Part shown: in pieces, positions 36,094 through 45,102 of the stretch
Position numbering within the stretch: position 1 is the stretch's first letter
Layout of the letters: each line of letters starts with the position of its first letter
From: Syntrophomonas sp. DTU019
GTDB lineage: Bacteria > Bacillota > Syntrophomonadia > Syntrophomonadales > Syntrophomonadaceae
Direction of reading: 5' to 3'
DNA length: 64,000 nt
NCBI GenBank assembly: GCA_913757435.1
Contig: CAJYDM010000009.1
Location: forward strand, 1 to 64,000
The notes under the pieces: model-generated
Seen by the model: only the letters and a program-made list of their open reading frames with translations
Told to the model about the DNA's origin: nothing
Databases searched by the model: none
Translations under genes and position numbers: made by a program

Positions 36094-37602
36094 ATGAAAT
36101 TTAGAATACTGATTTCATTTATGGTTCTGGCCGCCATGCTTTTTTCAAATTCCGTCGCGTATGCCGCGCCGGAGCCTTCCCTGATTATAACCCCCATCTA
36201 CAAAATGGCAGCCGTCGAGTCAACGTCCTCGACATTTGTTTCCGAAAGCGCCCCGAGTGAAAATCATGCCAATGATCGCTCTCTCGCCGTGGGTACTGAT
36301 CAATACGGTAAATTGAGAGTCTCGCTGATACGCTTCCATCCGATCATGGAAGCGGACGGAGGCCCCCTGCCCGACGGCGCCGTGATCGCAGGCGCGTCTA
36401 TCAGGCTGTACAACACCAATTTGAGTGAGGGGACAGTTATTGCCTGCAGGCTGGGCTTGAGTTTTGACGAAGCCACGGTGACCTGGCAAACCAAGCCAAC
36501 TTACAAAATGACCGGCGGTGCCACTATGGACATCGGTTCCGTAGATATTGACTCTGATCCCGGGTGGTACAGCATTCCTATCCCGGCTGAATTGGTGGAA
36601 AGATGGGCGGGCTCTTCCGAAAAAAACTATGGCGTTGCCATTATCCCCGAATGGAGCGAAGCATCGAATACCATATTCTTCAACAGCGACGATAATACCG
36701 AATCTCGGCCTACCCTCCTGATCAACTATACCCTCCCGTCATCCGACACTACCCCGTGTGAGCTCACATACACCGTGAGCCCTGAATACCCAACAGAGGG
36801 CGAACTTGTGACCATCACCGCTCGCGCCACCGATAACAAGGCCCTCTCGTATGTGGCTATCATGCGCGGCTCGACCGTACTGGCAAGGGAAGAGGCCGCT
36901 GGTACCGAGCCGAGGACACTCACGGTCTCCCATACTGAAACGGCTGCTGCGCCCTCTATGTCTTATACACTGGTCGCCGATGACACCGCTTCCCCGCCTC
37001 CCGTCAGCCGGGACATCACGGTCAATGTCGAGCCCGAGCCCGAACCCTTGCGGCCGGACGCATACGATCCCAGTACCGCAAGCAGCTGGGCCGTATCCGA
37101 AATTGAGCAGGCGATCGAATCCGGCCTGACAATTGATGAAATTTTGAGCGATTTGCAGAAGGATATTACGCGCCACGAGTTTTGCCAGATCTCGGTGAAA
37201 CTCTACGAGAAGATGACCGGCAGGACTGCCTCACCGGTCTCCCCAAATCCCTTCAACGACACTAGCGATGCGGAAATTCTCAAGGCCTATAATCTGGGGA
37301 TCACAGCGGGTGTTGCCCCGGACCGTTTCGCGCCCGATCTGTCCATCACGCGCCAGGAGATCTGCGCGATGCTCACCCGCGCCCTGAAAGCCGCCATACC
37401 CTCCCTGAATACCAGTGTGACCAACCCAGCCGTTTTTGCCGACGAATATGCGATAGCGGATTGGGCGATTATATCCGTCCGATATTTGAACAGCAAGGGC
37501 ATTATGATGGGTGTCGGAGGCAACAGGATAAATCCGCTCGGCAATACCACCAGAGAACAGGCTATTGCCCTAGTGCTGCGAACCTACGAAGCCTTTATCT
37601 GA
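36094..37602 (+). CDS. DNRLRE (CBM96-like) surface protein with SLH anchor
   Basis: A 502-residue secreted protein with a signal peptide ending at AYAAPE (about residue 25). Residues about 40-215 form a DNRLRE/CBM96-like jelly-roll: LAVGTDQYGKLRVSLIRFHP, AGASIRLYNTNLSEGTVIA, EATVTWQTKPTYKM and SRPTLLINYT are the usual elements. An Ig-like domain follows (about 225-310), then a Pro/Glu linker and SLH repeats (about 330-502). DNRLRE domains bind polysaccharide or form surface assemblies. GGAAAGGAAG lies 7 nt upstream of the ATG. It is the third SLH protein in the 18-38 kb region. Confidence 0.85.
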   Translation: MKFRILISFMVLAAMLFSNSVAYAAPEPSLIITPIYKMAAVESTSSTFVSESAPSENHANDRSLAVGTDQYGKLRVSLIRFHPIMEADGGPLPDGAVIAGASIRLYNTNLSEGTVIACRLGLSFDEATVTWQTKPTYKMTGGATMDIGSVDIDSDPGWYSIPIPAELVERWAGSSEKNYGVAIIPEWSEASNTIFFNSDDNTESRPTLLINYTLPSSDTTPCELTYTVSPEYPTEGELVTITARATDNKALSYVAIMRGSTVLAREEAAGTEPRTLTVSHTETAAAPSMSYTLVADDTASPPPVSRDITVNVEPEPEPLRPDAYDPSTASSWAVSEIEQAIESGLTIDEILSDLQKDITRHEFCQISVKLYEKMTGRTASPVSPNPFNDTSDAEILKAYNLGITAGVAPDRFAPDLSITRQEICAMLTRALKAAIPSLNTSVTNPAVFADEYAIADWAIISVRYLNSKGIMMGVGGNRINPLGNTTREQAIALVLRTYEAFI

Positions 37603-37699
37603 TAACGGCTTCAGCATTTAGCCTGAAGTGACACAGACGCAATATATTAAAGTTGTTCCTAATCTTTTTGCCTTGTGACCATAATCCCTGGCAATGGCA

Positions 37700-37738
37700 T
37701 TCAAGAGGTCAGGGGTTCGATCCCACTTATTTCCACCT
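37700..37738 (+). other. tRNA 3'-end remnant
   Basis: AGGGG, loop TTCGATC and CCACT form a T-arm with one mismatch (37711-37727), followed by an acceptor strand TATTTCC and ACCT in place of ACCA (37728-37738). No complementary 5' acceptor (GGAAATA) is found upstream, so only the tRNA 3' part is present. A strong terminator follows immediately. Together with the remnant at 18.1 kb it brackets the SLH/STAND region. Confidence 0.55.
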
Positions 37739-37768
37739 AAAAAACCAAGCCGACAGGCTTGGTTTTTT
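37739..37768. terminator. Strong bidirectional terminator
   Basis: Six A, CCAAGCC, a GACA loop, GGCTTGG and six T form a perfect 13-bp hairpin. It terminates the rightward SLH gene region and could also work leftward. Confidence 0.9.
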
Positions 37769-37840
37769 CAGTTATATTAGCCTGCAGCGAGAGGTATTAG
37801 CTGCACCCACCCTGATGAGCCCTGAACAATGATAGTGGTA

Positions 37841-37986
37841 ATGAATCCCCTGTTCTCCCCTCGGCAGCAGTGAAAACCTGGGGTCATCTTCATCGGCCCA
37901 CCAGAAATCGTAAATGTCTGCATTGTAATTAACCAATACCTGCTAAGAGCGGTGATTTTCGTCTCAAATTCCTCATCCTTGAAAGA
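37841..37986 (-). pseudogene. Decayed duplicate of the 3' end of the AraC regulator gene
   Basis: This stretch aligns without large gaps to 40399-40541, the C-terminal (effector-binding domain) end of the AraC-family gene, at roughly three of four bases identical by eye. Shared blocks include TCATCGGCCCACC, TGTAATTA and TCTCAAATTCCTCATCCTT. In-frame stop codons interrupt it (for example TAA in the sequence opposite AATTAACC at 37926). It is a fossil of a partial gene duplication about 2.5 kb from the intact gene. Confidence 0.75.
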
Positions 37987-38095
37987 TTTATCCTTTTCTC
38001 CCGGTTATGCGTCCCAGATATTACCTTGATATGGTAAAAAAGTGCTATTATTAAGCTAAATATTATAATCTAACAGGACAAGGAGTGTGACAAAT

Positions 38096-40201
38096 GTGAA
38101 GAGGAGAGGACTGTGTGCCGTCCTGGTCTGCTTGATGATGCTGACCATGATCTCAATTTTCCCCGGAACTGCGGCCGCATTACAAGGCCCGAGTATCCAG
38201 TTGCCTGACCTGAATTGGCAACCTTCAACCGACCTCAACATTAAAACACCGTCATTACAGCGACCAACTGAAACCTTCAGTATCAAGGCTATACCCCTGT
38301 ATCGCTGCTGGAACGGCAAGGTGCACTGGTACACTACCAATATCCAGGAGCGCAACAGCTGGTTGTCGTCAGGCTTCTCTGATGAAGGGATTTGCTGCTA
38401 CATATCCCCGGTGCCGCTGCCTGGCACAGTCCCCCTTTATAAATGCATGCTCTACAATGACATGTACTATGCCATCAGCTCTGCCGAACGGGATGCGGTC
38501 ATATCAACCTACGGCTTCTCTTACATCGGCATTGAAGGCTATGTCATCCCTAGCGGGAATACCTCCTCAGGTGATGTCAATGTCAACCGCTGGTACCGTC
38601 CTGAATCAGACCATTCTGACGGCTGGAACTGGCTTGGTGGTGATCCGTTTGTTAGTGCATCAGACATGGTCAGGCATCATTTTTATCAAGTGCCTGCGGC
38701 CAATATCCCCGGCTACAATTATGAAGGTGTGGCTTTCCGAGCCTGGGATTCGGCAAAAGTACTGCAACAGATAAAGGTAACCAAGCCCAATGGCGGAGAA
38801 GCCCTGAAAGCCGGAAATGCGCAGAAAATTGACTGGACTTCCACCCTGCCCGGCGGTGAAATGAATCTCTATTACTCCGTTGGTGACCCCGCCACCAATG
38901 GATGGATCAAAATCAAGGAAGATCTGCCCAATAACGGCAGTTATATTTGGCAGGTTCCCAATAAGTCCAGTTCCAATATATTGGTCCAGGCGCGCTGGAT
39001 ATATTATGACAATGAAACCGATTCCTGGGCTTATGCCATCGACACCAGCGATTCCGCTTTTAGTATCAGCGGTTCCACTATAGTGCTGCCGGGCACTGAA
39101 GCCGAAGAGATTGTTACAAGTTTCTTCCCAGCTGCCCCCACCGGCCTGACGGTAACCCCATACCTTTTCTCCCGCCTGGATCTGGCCTGGAAGGACAATT
39201 CCAGCAATGAAACCGGTTTTGTCATTGAAAGAAAGGTCAACGGCGGTACTTATGCCAAAATCGCCGAGGTGGGGGCTAACGTTGCCAAATATTCCGACAC
39301 CAGTGCCCAGCCCAACACTACCTATTACTACCGGGTAAAAGCCAGAGGATTCTTTGACTCCACTTATTCCAATGAAGCCAAGGGAGTGCTTAATAAAATT
39401 GCACTTATGCCCAATATCGATTACGTCCAGCTGATCCCTGCTGCGCCCACAGCTTTGACAGCCCAACTCGTTCCCGGCGACCCCAAAGCAGTGAAACTCA
39501 CCTGGCAGGCCAGCCCTTCAGCTGATGTTGACGGCTATATTATTGAAAGAAAAACCGGTTCAGCGGATTGGGCCATGAGCTCTACTGTAAGCGCTGATAA
39601 AACCACTGTTACCGAGAGCGGCCTTAACACCAACCAACCATACAGTTACCGGGTAAGGGCCTACAATATGTTCCTTAATTCCCAACCCTCCAATACGGTC
39701 GTCTATACTCCCACTGCCAGTTCTGGGAGCAGTTCCGGGGGTAGCACAGGGAGCAGTACCGGGGGCAGCGCCAGCAGCCAGCTCACCCTGGATTTCTTCA
39801 TCGGCAATAACAACTATAATGTCAACGGTACCGCCTCCGCCATGGATGTAAGCCCCATCATCATAGAGGGGCGCACCCTGCTCCCTATCCGTTTTGTCAC
39901 CGAAGCCATCGGAGCCACCATTGAGTGGTTCGACACCGAAAAGAAAGTTTTGATCAAACAGGGAGGCACCACCATCGAATTGTGGATCGGCAAGAGCCAG
40001 GCAAAAATCAACGGTCAGAGCGTTGCTATAGACCGAGACAACGCTGCGGTGATGCCCTTGATCATCAACGGGCGGACCATGATGCCTTTGCGCTTCATTG
40101 CTGAGAATCTGGGCTGCGAAGTTGAATGGGTGGGCCAGAACAACCAGGTAATAATCAGGTACAACCAATTGGACCCGCAGCCAGAGCCGCCCATGAATTA
40201 A
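38096..40201 (+). CDS. Secreted FN3 protein with copper-amine-oxidase-like stalk domain
   Basis: A 701-residue protein. A signal peptide (LCAVLVCLMMLTMISIF, cleavage near TAAALQ) is followed by DUF5648-like beta repeats (PLYRCWNGKVHWYTT, PLYKCMLYNDMYYAIS and ERDAVISTYGFSYIGIEGYV, about residues 60-150), an Ig-like domain opening VTKPNGGEALKAG, and two fibronectin III domains (about 345-440 and 460-550) with ITYYYRVKA-type strands. A Ser/Gly linker leads to a C-terminal stalk domain with IIIEGRTLLPIRFVTE and LIINGRTMMPLRFIAEN. GTG at 38096 is preferred over GTG at 38087, which abuts the AAGGAG. TATAAT at 38064-38069 may be its -10 box. Extracellular, ligand unknown. Confidence 0.85.
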   Translation: MKRRGLCAVLVCLMMLTMISIFPGTAAALQGPSIQLPDLNWQPSTDLNIKTPSLQRPTETFSIKAIPLYRCWNGKVHWYTTNIQERNSWLSSGFSDEGICCYISPVPLPGTVPLYKCMLYNDMYYAISSAERDAVISTYGFSYIGIEGYVIPSGNTSSGDVNVNRWYRPESDHSDGWNWLGGDPFVSASDMVRHHFYQVPAANIPGYNYEGVAFRAWDSAKVLQQIKVTKPNGGEALKAGNAQKIDWTSTLPGGEMNLYYSVGDPATNGWIKIKEDLPNNGSYIWQVPNKSSSNILVQARWIYYDNETDSWAYAIDTSDSAFSISGSTIVLPGTEAEEIVTSFFPAAPTGLTVTPYLFSRLDLAWKDNSSNETGFVIERKVNGGTYAKIAEVGANVAKYSDTSAQPNTTYYYRVKARGFFDSTYSNEAKGVLNKIALMPNIDYVQLIPAAPTALTAQLVPGDPKAVKLTWQASPSADVDGYIIERKTGSADWAMSSTVSADKTTVTESGLNTNQPYSYRVRAYNMFLNSQPSNTVVYTPTASSGSSSGGSTGSSTGGSASSQLTLDFFIGNNNYNVNGTASAMDVSPIIIEGRTLLPIRFVTEAIGATIEWFDTEKKVLIKQGGTTIELWIGKSQAKINGQSVAIDRDNAAVMPLIINGRTMMPLRFIAENLGCEVEWVGQNNQVIIRYNQLDPQPEPPMN

Positions 40202-40280
40202 AAAGCTCGGCTTGCTGTCATCAATGATGGTTGTCAAAACCTGAAGTAATTGTATTATTGCAACTAAGTGCCCAATATCA

Positions 40281-40304
40281 AGGCCGTTCCTGCCGGAACG
40301 GCCT
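40281..40304. terminator. Hairpin between convergent genes
   Basis: AGGCCGTTCC, loop TGCC, GGAACGGCCT: a perfect 10-bp stem between the rightward surface-protein gene and the leftward AraC gene. There is only a weak T/A-rich flank, but it could serve both. Confidence 0.65.
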
Positions 40305-40367
40305 AAATTATTGCGAAGCTATCGGATCCAGCCCTTATTAGCCGTACAAGGAAAAAGCAGCTATATA

Positions 40368-41270
40368 TTACAGGGCCCGTACCGGCCGGGCTTCTATATA
40401 TCCCCGTTCTCCCATCGGCGCCAGTTGGAACCTGGGTCCATCCTCATCGGCCCACCTGAAACCGTAAAGCTCAGGATTGTAATTATCCATCACCTGCCAT
40501 AAATCGGCGATTGCCATCTCAAATTCCTCATCCTTAAAAGGCGGTCCCTGGAATACCATTACCTTGCATGCCGGCAAGTCAATTATCTCGTAACCCTCCG
40601 GCAGTTCGTTCTGATAGTCAAAAGGCACTTCAACCCCTTGGGCATATTTCGACGTTCCGGGCTTCTGTAGGTTTTCCGGCAGCCACATTCCAATAGGTTC
40701 GTATAGGGCTTGTTTGATGCTGCACAATTCTCCCCATATATCACAGCCCAACTCCTGGCAGTAATCATAATAGTTGTCTGCATTAAACCCCCTTTTCAAA
40801 ATCAGCTTTCGCTCAGGCCTTTCCACAACCTGCACAAATACTACCTTGGTATCGCTCTTGGTTTGCATTTTAACTGCTCCTTTCTTCTTAATGAGGTGAT
40901 ATGCACGGATGCTGTTGGGAATAAAAAGTGGTATCATAGGGGTGGTTTTACGGTAATGCTGCGGGGTCATTCCAAACTTATCTGAGAAAGCCCGGGTAAA
41001 TCCTTCGTGGGAATTAAACGCAAAATCAAGGGCAACGTCTATTACACGTTTGCTGTCATCCCAAAGTCCCAGGGCTGCCCGGGACAGGCGCAGCCGGCGC
41101 ATGTATTCCAGTGGCGTTTTTCCGGTGTACTCCTTAAATATTCTGGATGTGTACCACGGGGAATAACCAGCTGCCTGACTCAGCATATACAGGGTGATGG
41201 GCTCATTGATATGCTCAGCGATATAATCCTGAACCCTTTGTACCGCATTTATGTTCTCCCAATTCTCCAA
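40368..41270 (-). CDS. AraC-family regulator with GyrI-like effector domain
   Basis: A 300-residue protein. Residues 1-100 hold two HTH motifs of the AraC/XylS type (LYMLSQAAGYSPWYTSRIFK and FAFNSHEGFTRAFSDKFG, followed by MTPQHYRK). Residues about 130-300 form a GyrI-like/effector-binding domain (VVERPERKLILKRG, EVPFDYQNELPEGYEIIDLP and a conserved Trp/Glu region). This is the Rob/BmrR-like arrangement for binding a small, often hydrophobic ligand. Translation from the TTG at 41270 is chosen because GGAGGTGA lies just upstream; the open frame reaches 41288. A decayed copy of its 3' end lies at 37.84-37.99 kb. Confidence 0.85.
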   Translation of the reverse strand: MENWENINAVQRVQDYIAEHINEPITLYMLSQAAGYSPWYTSRIFKEYTGKTPLEYMRRLRLSRAALGLWDDSKRVIDVALDFAFNSHEGFTRAFSDKFGMTPQHYRKTTPMIPLFIPNSIRAYHLIKKKGAVKMQTKSDTKVVFVQVVERPERKLILKRGFNADNYYDYCQELGCDIWGELCSIKQALYEPIGMWLPENLQKPGTSKYAQGVEVPFDYQNELPEGYEIIDLPACKVMVFQGPPFKDEEFEMAIADLWQVMDNYNPELYGFRWADEDGPRFQLAPMGERGYIEARPVRAL

Positions 41271-41431
41271 TCCGTCACCTCCTAGCAAAAAGATAGCAGA
41301 TACTTAAAATACACTCTTGACCTGCTTTGTCAATCTTAAAGTCCTATGTCCGTATTAACGTCTTAGCACCAAAAACAAAAAGACCTTTAAATCTCAGACT
41401 TTTAAGGTTTTATTGGTCGTCCTATTATCTG

Positions 41432-41490
41432 TTGGATGAGGAGATCAGGCCGGGCCGCACGGCTGACTTGACCTCCTTTTTTTTAATTCC
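41432..41490 (+). terminator. Rightward terminator-like hairpin without an annotated gene
   Basis: GAGG...TCAG pairs with CTGA...CCTC around an inner GCCG/CGGC stem, followed by a run of eight T. No gene upstream is transcribed rightward: the neighbouring AraC gene reads left. A smaller inverted repeat ACCTTTAA/TTAAGGT lies at about 41382-41407. Together these suggest a short non-coding transcript or a leftover leader. Nothing else is recognised between 41271 and 41674. Confidence 0.4.
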
Positions 41491-41674
41491 GGCAAGGTTT
41501 AGGGACAGTGCTGCTCAATCCTGCTCTGGAGAAACATTAGAATCGGCCGTGTTCAGGCGGCCGGATCCCCAATCCCTTTCCCGCTTGGGCGAAATTCCCG
41601 TATTTGCATGTGGCCAGATTCAATGATGGGTCGGCGTTGCCTTAGAATAAATCTGCTCTGTAATTGTGGTCAAT

Positions 41675-42184
41675 TTACTTGTCAAAGGCGGAGAAAATCT
41701 TTTCGCTAAGCATTAGAGTCTGTTCATCAAAGACCGTCAAGTATACTTCCATATCATGGGTAAGCAGGAATTCGTTGATGGCAGAAATCGCGATTTCTAA
41801 GGCCTGTTCTTTTGGATACCCGTAAATCCCGGAAGAGATTAAGGGAAAAGCAATGGAGTGGCATTTATGTTTCAAGGCCAGGGCTAGCGAGTTTTTATAA
41901 CAGTTGTACAATAATTGGGCTTCATTGCATGAACCGCCCTGCCATATGGGGCCTACGGTATGTATTATATGCCGGGCGGGTAAGGCGTAGCCTCTGGTTA
42001 TGACACTCTCACCAACCGGGCATTTGCCGATACGATTGCATTCCTCTTGCAGCTGGTCGATCCCGGCTGCGGAGAATATCGCGCCACATACGCCTCCCCC
42101 CATTTTCAAATTCACATTGGCCGCATTTACAATGGCATCGACCTGCATCTTGGTGATGTCGGCCTGCATAATCTTTAGCGGCAT
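41675..42184 (-). CDS. Macrodomain protein (ADP-ribose/O-acetyl-ADP-ribose binding)
   Basis: A 169-residue single macrodomain of the YmdB/MacroD type. Signature segments are DAIVNAANVNLKMGGGVCGA, RGYALPARHIIHTVGP, a long helix NCYKNSLALALKHKC and the AFPLISSGIYGYP loop. The Asn of VNAAN and the glycine-rich loops bind ADP-ribose. Members remove mono-ADP-ribose from proteins or hydrolyse O-acetyl-ADP-ribose. GGAG is upstream of the ATG. Single gene, cytosolic. Confidence 0.92.
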   Translation of the reverse strand: MPLKIMQADITKMQVDAIVNAANVNLKMGGGVCGAIFSAAGIDQLQEECNRIGKCPVGESVITRGYALPARHIIHTVGPIWQGGSCNEAQLLYNCYKNSLALALKHKCHSIAFPLISSGIYGYPKEQALEIAISAINEFLLTHDMEVYLTVFDEQTLMLSEKIFSAFDK

Positions 42185-42261
42185 AGCGTATTCTCCTTTC
42201 GGGGATTAAATTAGTACCATTATCGTAGCGGGAAAGCATACAATTTGCTTCCCATTACTCT

Positions 42262-42800
42262 TTATTGGAACTCCCTGGCCCACCGTTCAATCATGGCATG
42301 CAGTTCTTCATGCACTCCATGTCCGATAATGCTCTCCTCGTATTGTTCGAACTTCTCAAACATATCATCCTGCTTGTTTTCGTCCAGCACCTTATCAGCC
42401 ATCACAAAAAGCACCTGGTTTTCCTTTTCTATGTGGTTTCTTAGGAGGTCGCGATATCCGCTGGCGGCCTGTTTAAATCCAAGCAGATCCTGAGCTTCCA
42501 AGGCTTCACTCATGGCGGCTATGTATTTCCTGCCCTCTTCATGTTCTTTGAGCATTACCCCTACAGGTCCGCCTTGATTTGATTGGGGATCCCATGGGCG
42601 GTCAATGCGGTGAAAAGATATTGTTCTTCTTTGCCGTGGTGGCATTTATCGGCGAATATTTTGAGGAAGTAAAGCAGTTCACCATAAAACTTCAACATAT
42701 CCGCTTCGGGCTTGCTACTGGGCATGGCTTTATCCAGTATTTTCAAAACGTGCAGAATAGCATTATGCTCTTCTTTCAGATCCTGAGTGGCTTTTCCCAT
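42262..42800 (-). pseudogene. Hemerythrin-like protein, split by a frameshift
   Basis: Two overlapping frames together give one hemerythrin HHE-domain protein of about 178 residues. The first (42561-42800) runs MGKATQDLKEEHNAILHVL ... FADKCHHGKEEQYLF ... HGIPN, and the second (42262-42645) continues GGPVGVMLKEHEEGRKYI ... LLRNHIEKENQVLFVMAD ... HEELHAMIERW. The break is at about 42570-42595 in a CAATCAAATCAA repeat. His and Glu ligands of the diiron site are spread over both halves, as in intact relatives of this family. A +1/-2 indel or a sequence error explains the split. If real, the gene is inactive. Confidence 0.8.
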
Positions 42801-42930
42801 GTAAATCCCCTCTTTTCATAATAATCTTCGGGCTCATCCCAGCGGTACGGGTTACGCTTTATCAAATCCTTAATAATTGTTGGTATAACTTACCTCTAAC
42901 ATGCCGGGGCACAAAAATCAAGTTATAAGT

Positions 42931-44736
42931 TTATTCCCCCAGCAAGGGCAGCATTTTAAAGTTAAGGCAATCCACCAGCCCTCGGTTGGTAAGCCGCAGT
43001 TCAGGCAATACCGGCAGGGATATTAAAGCCATGGTCATAAAAGGCGAAACCAGGTTACAGCCCAGATCCTTCCAGGCTTGATCCAGCCTGGCAACGTTTT
43101 CCGCCACCTCTTCCAGGGGCCGGTCAGACATCAAACCAGCGATGGGCAGGGGCAGCAAGGCTATCACTGCACCGTTTTTGACCGCTATCATGCCGCCGCC
43201 AACCTCAGCCAGGGTATTTCCCGCCAGAGCCATGTCTTCGTCATTGGTGCCAACTATCAACAGATTATGGCTGTCATGAGCCACGGTTGAGGCTACCGCC
43301 CCGGCCTTTAAGCCAAAGCCCTGCACATATCCTAAACCGTAAGAACCGTCCCCGCCATGCCTTTCCATCACCATCACCTTGGCAATATCACCAGCTTCCC
43401 GGTGCAGGGGCTGCCCGTTTTCTACCTTCATTTCAATCAAACGGTGATATGTTCCCACATGGGCTTCGCGTATTTCCATGACATGTGCCTTGACCGTTGC
43501 CATACCTGCCGGTGCCTTTATGACAAAATGCTGTGGGGATAACTTTTCCTTGAGACGAACGGAATGCCGCGCCTCCGCAGGATAGGTATAGGAAGGCAGT
43601 TCCGTTACCATTTGGCCGTTTTCAGCCACTATTTTCCCGTCCACCATCACCTTGTCGACCCTGACCTCGGCCAGATCGCTGATAAAGTTGATATCCGCGC
43701 AGCGCCCCGGCGATATACTTCCCAGATGCCGGTCTACCCGAAAGCACTGGGCGGTATTTATGGTTACCATCTGCACTGCGGTGAGCGGATCGACACCCTG
43801 TCTGATGGCCTGGCGCACCACATGATCGAGATGCCCCAGTTCCCGCAGAGTATGGGGGTGAACATCGTCTGTGACCAGAATCGCATAGCGGCTGTCGATA
43901 CGGTTCTCAGTGATTGCTCGAACGGTCTGCTTTACATCGTGCCAGGCTGAGCCTTCGCGCATTTTGGCATACATCCCCAGCCTCATCCGGGCCAGGGCAT
44001 CCTCTTTGGTGGTGCTTTCGTGGCAGGACGCTATTCCAGCAGCAGCATAAGCCGGTAGTCCAATTTCCAGGTCAGGGATGGAATAATGTCCGGTGATCGG
44101 TTTCCCTGCATCCAAGGTGGCTTTAAGCTCCCCGTGAGCATTTTTGTCGCCGTAAATAATACCGGGGAAATTCATCATCTCCCCTAAACCGATAATGCGA
44201 TCATCACTCATGGCCGCTTTGACATCATCCGGGCCGAAAACCGCTCCAGCATCTTCAAATCCGGGCGCGGCCGGGACACAGGAAGGCATAGTGGCATAGA
44301 TTTTCATGGGCATTTGCCGGCCCTCTTCCACCATCATCTGAACCCCCTTCATGCCTAATACATTGGCAATCTCGTGAGGATCCATAAATATAGTGGTGGT
44401 CCCTCTGGGCAATGCTGCCCGGGTGAACTCTCTGACCGACATCATGCTGCTTTCAACATGCAGATGCCCGTCCAGGAACCCGGGGACCAGGGTATATCCG
44501 GTAGCATCAATTATTTGCGTGTCTTCCCCGATGGTATGGTCAACATTGCCTACGGTAACAATCCTTCCGTGTTTAATAGCAACATCTTTATTCGCCTCGA
44601 TTTCTCTGGTATTGACATTCACTATACTTGCGCCTCGTATTACCACATCTGCTTTTAAAATACCCATGGCTGTCTGGGCAAGCTCTGCTGTGATTTCATT
44701 AAAATTCTTCTCGGTAAGACTGTAAGATACGTTCAT
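42931..44736 (-). CDS. ade: Adenine deaminase
   Basis: A 601-residue amidohydrolase of the AdeC family. It hydrolyses adenine to hypoxanthine and ammonia in purine salvage. Metal-site motifs are GFLDGHLHVESSM (about residue 88), TGHYSIPD, GIASCHESTT, LVTDDVHPHTL and the C-terminal AHDSHNLLIVGTNDEDM region characteristic of bacterial adenine deaminases. Length is in the family range (about 570-610). The second ATG (44736) is chosen because GAGGG lies 6 nt upstream, whereas it directly abuts the ATG at 44742. It is a single gene; the leader upstream contains two hairpins. Confidence 0.92.
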   Translation of the reverse strand: MNVSYSLTEKNFNEITAELAQTAMGILKADVVIRGASIVNVNTREIEANKDVAIKHGRIVTVGNVDHTIGEDTQIIDATGYTLVPGFLDGHLHVESSMMSVREFTRAALPRGTTTIFMDPHEIANVLGMKGVQMMVEEGRQMPMKIYATMPSCVPAAPGFEDAGAVFGPDDVKAAMSDDRIIGLGEMMNFPGIIYGDKNAHGELKATLDAGKPITGHYSIPDLEIGLPAYAAAGIASCHESTTKEDALARMRLGMYAKMREGSAWHDVKQTVRAITENRIDSRYAILVTDDVHPHTLRELGHLDHVVRQAIRQGVDPLTAVQMVTINTAQCFRVDRHLGSISPGRCADINFISDLAEVRVDKVMVDGKIVAENGQMVTELPSYTYPAEARHSVRLKEKLSPQHFVIKAPAGMATVKAHVMEIREAHVGTYHRLIEMKVENGQPLHREAGDIAKVMVMERHGGDGSYGLGYVQGFGLKAGAVASTVAHDSHNLLIVGTNDEDMALAGNTLAEVGGGMIAVKNGAVIALLPLPIAGLMSDRPLEEVAENVARLDQAWKDLGCNLVSPFMTMALISLPVLPELRLTNRGLVDCLNFKMLPLLGE

Positions 44737-45102
44737 TGTCATCCCTCTTTCTGGCTTTAAGCCGAGATGTTAGCCTATAGCAACACTTCAGCATAACTAC
44801 GCTGGTCCATTACCGGGTCATAGTGAAGCGTTGTCTGAAATTCGCGGCTCCTTATGTCTTTATAAGGATATACGCTCAGGTTTAATTCATAGTATTTGCC
44901 CGGTAGGTATTATTCAGCCTTTGTTACTAAAATTATACAGCTTATTGGGCAATAACTCCCAGCCATCTGAAAGCTGGCTTCAGTTAGGGGATGGCGCACG
45001 TTGCTGCTTGCAGTCCATTAAAAGCTGTTTTTAGGTAAGTGTTGGTGGTCTTTTTCATGGTAGAATGGCCATAACATAGCTAGTAAGGAGGAGGCTGGTA
45101 TT
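44737..45102. other. Intergenic stretch, possible structured leader of the adenine deaminase gene
   Basis: On the minus strand a CCTTAT/ATAAGG hairpin (about 44858-44876) and a longer imperfect stem pairing CAACACTTCA (44779) with TGAAGCGTTG (44825-44838) precede the adenine deaminase gene. The conserved core of the purine riboswitch is absent. Nothing else is recognised before the ribosome binding site of the next rightward gene. Confidence 0.35.

Noticed and set aside
44737-45102. Purine riboswitch upstream of ade
   Set aside because: The conserved GTTTCTACC-like core and the matching stems could not be found.
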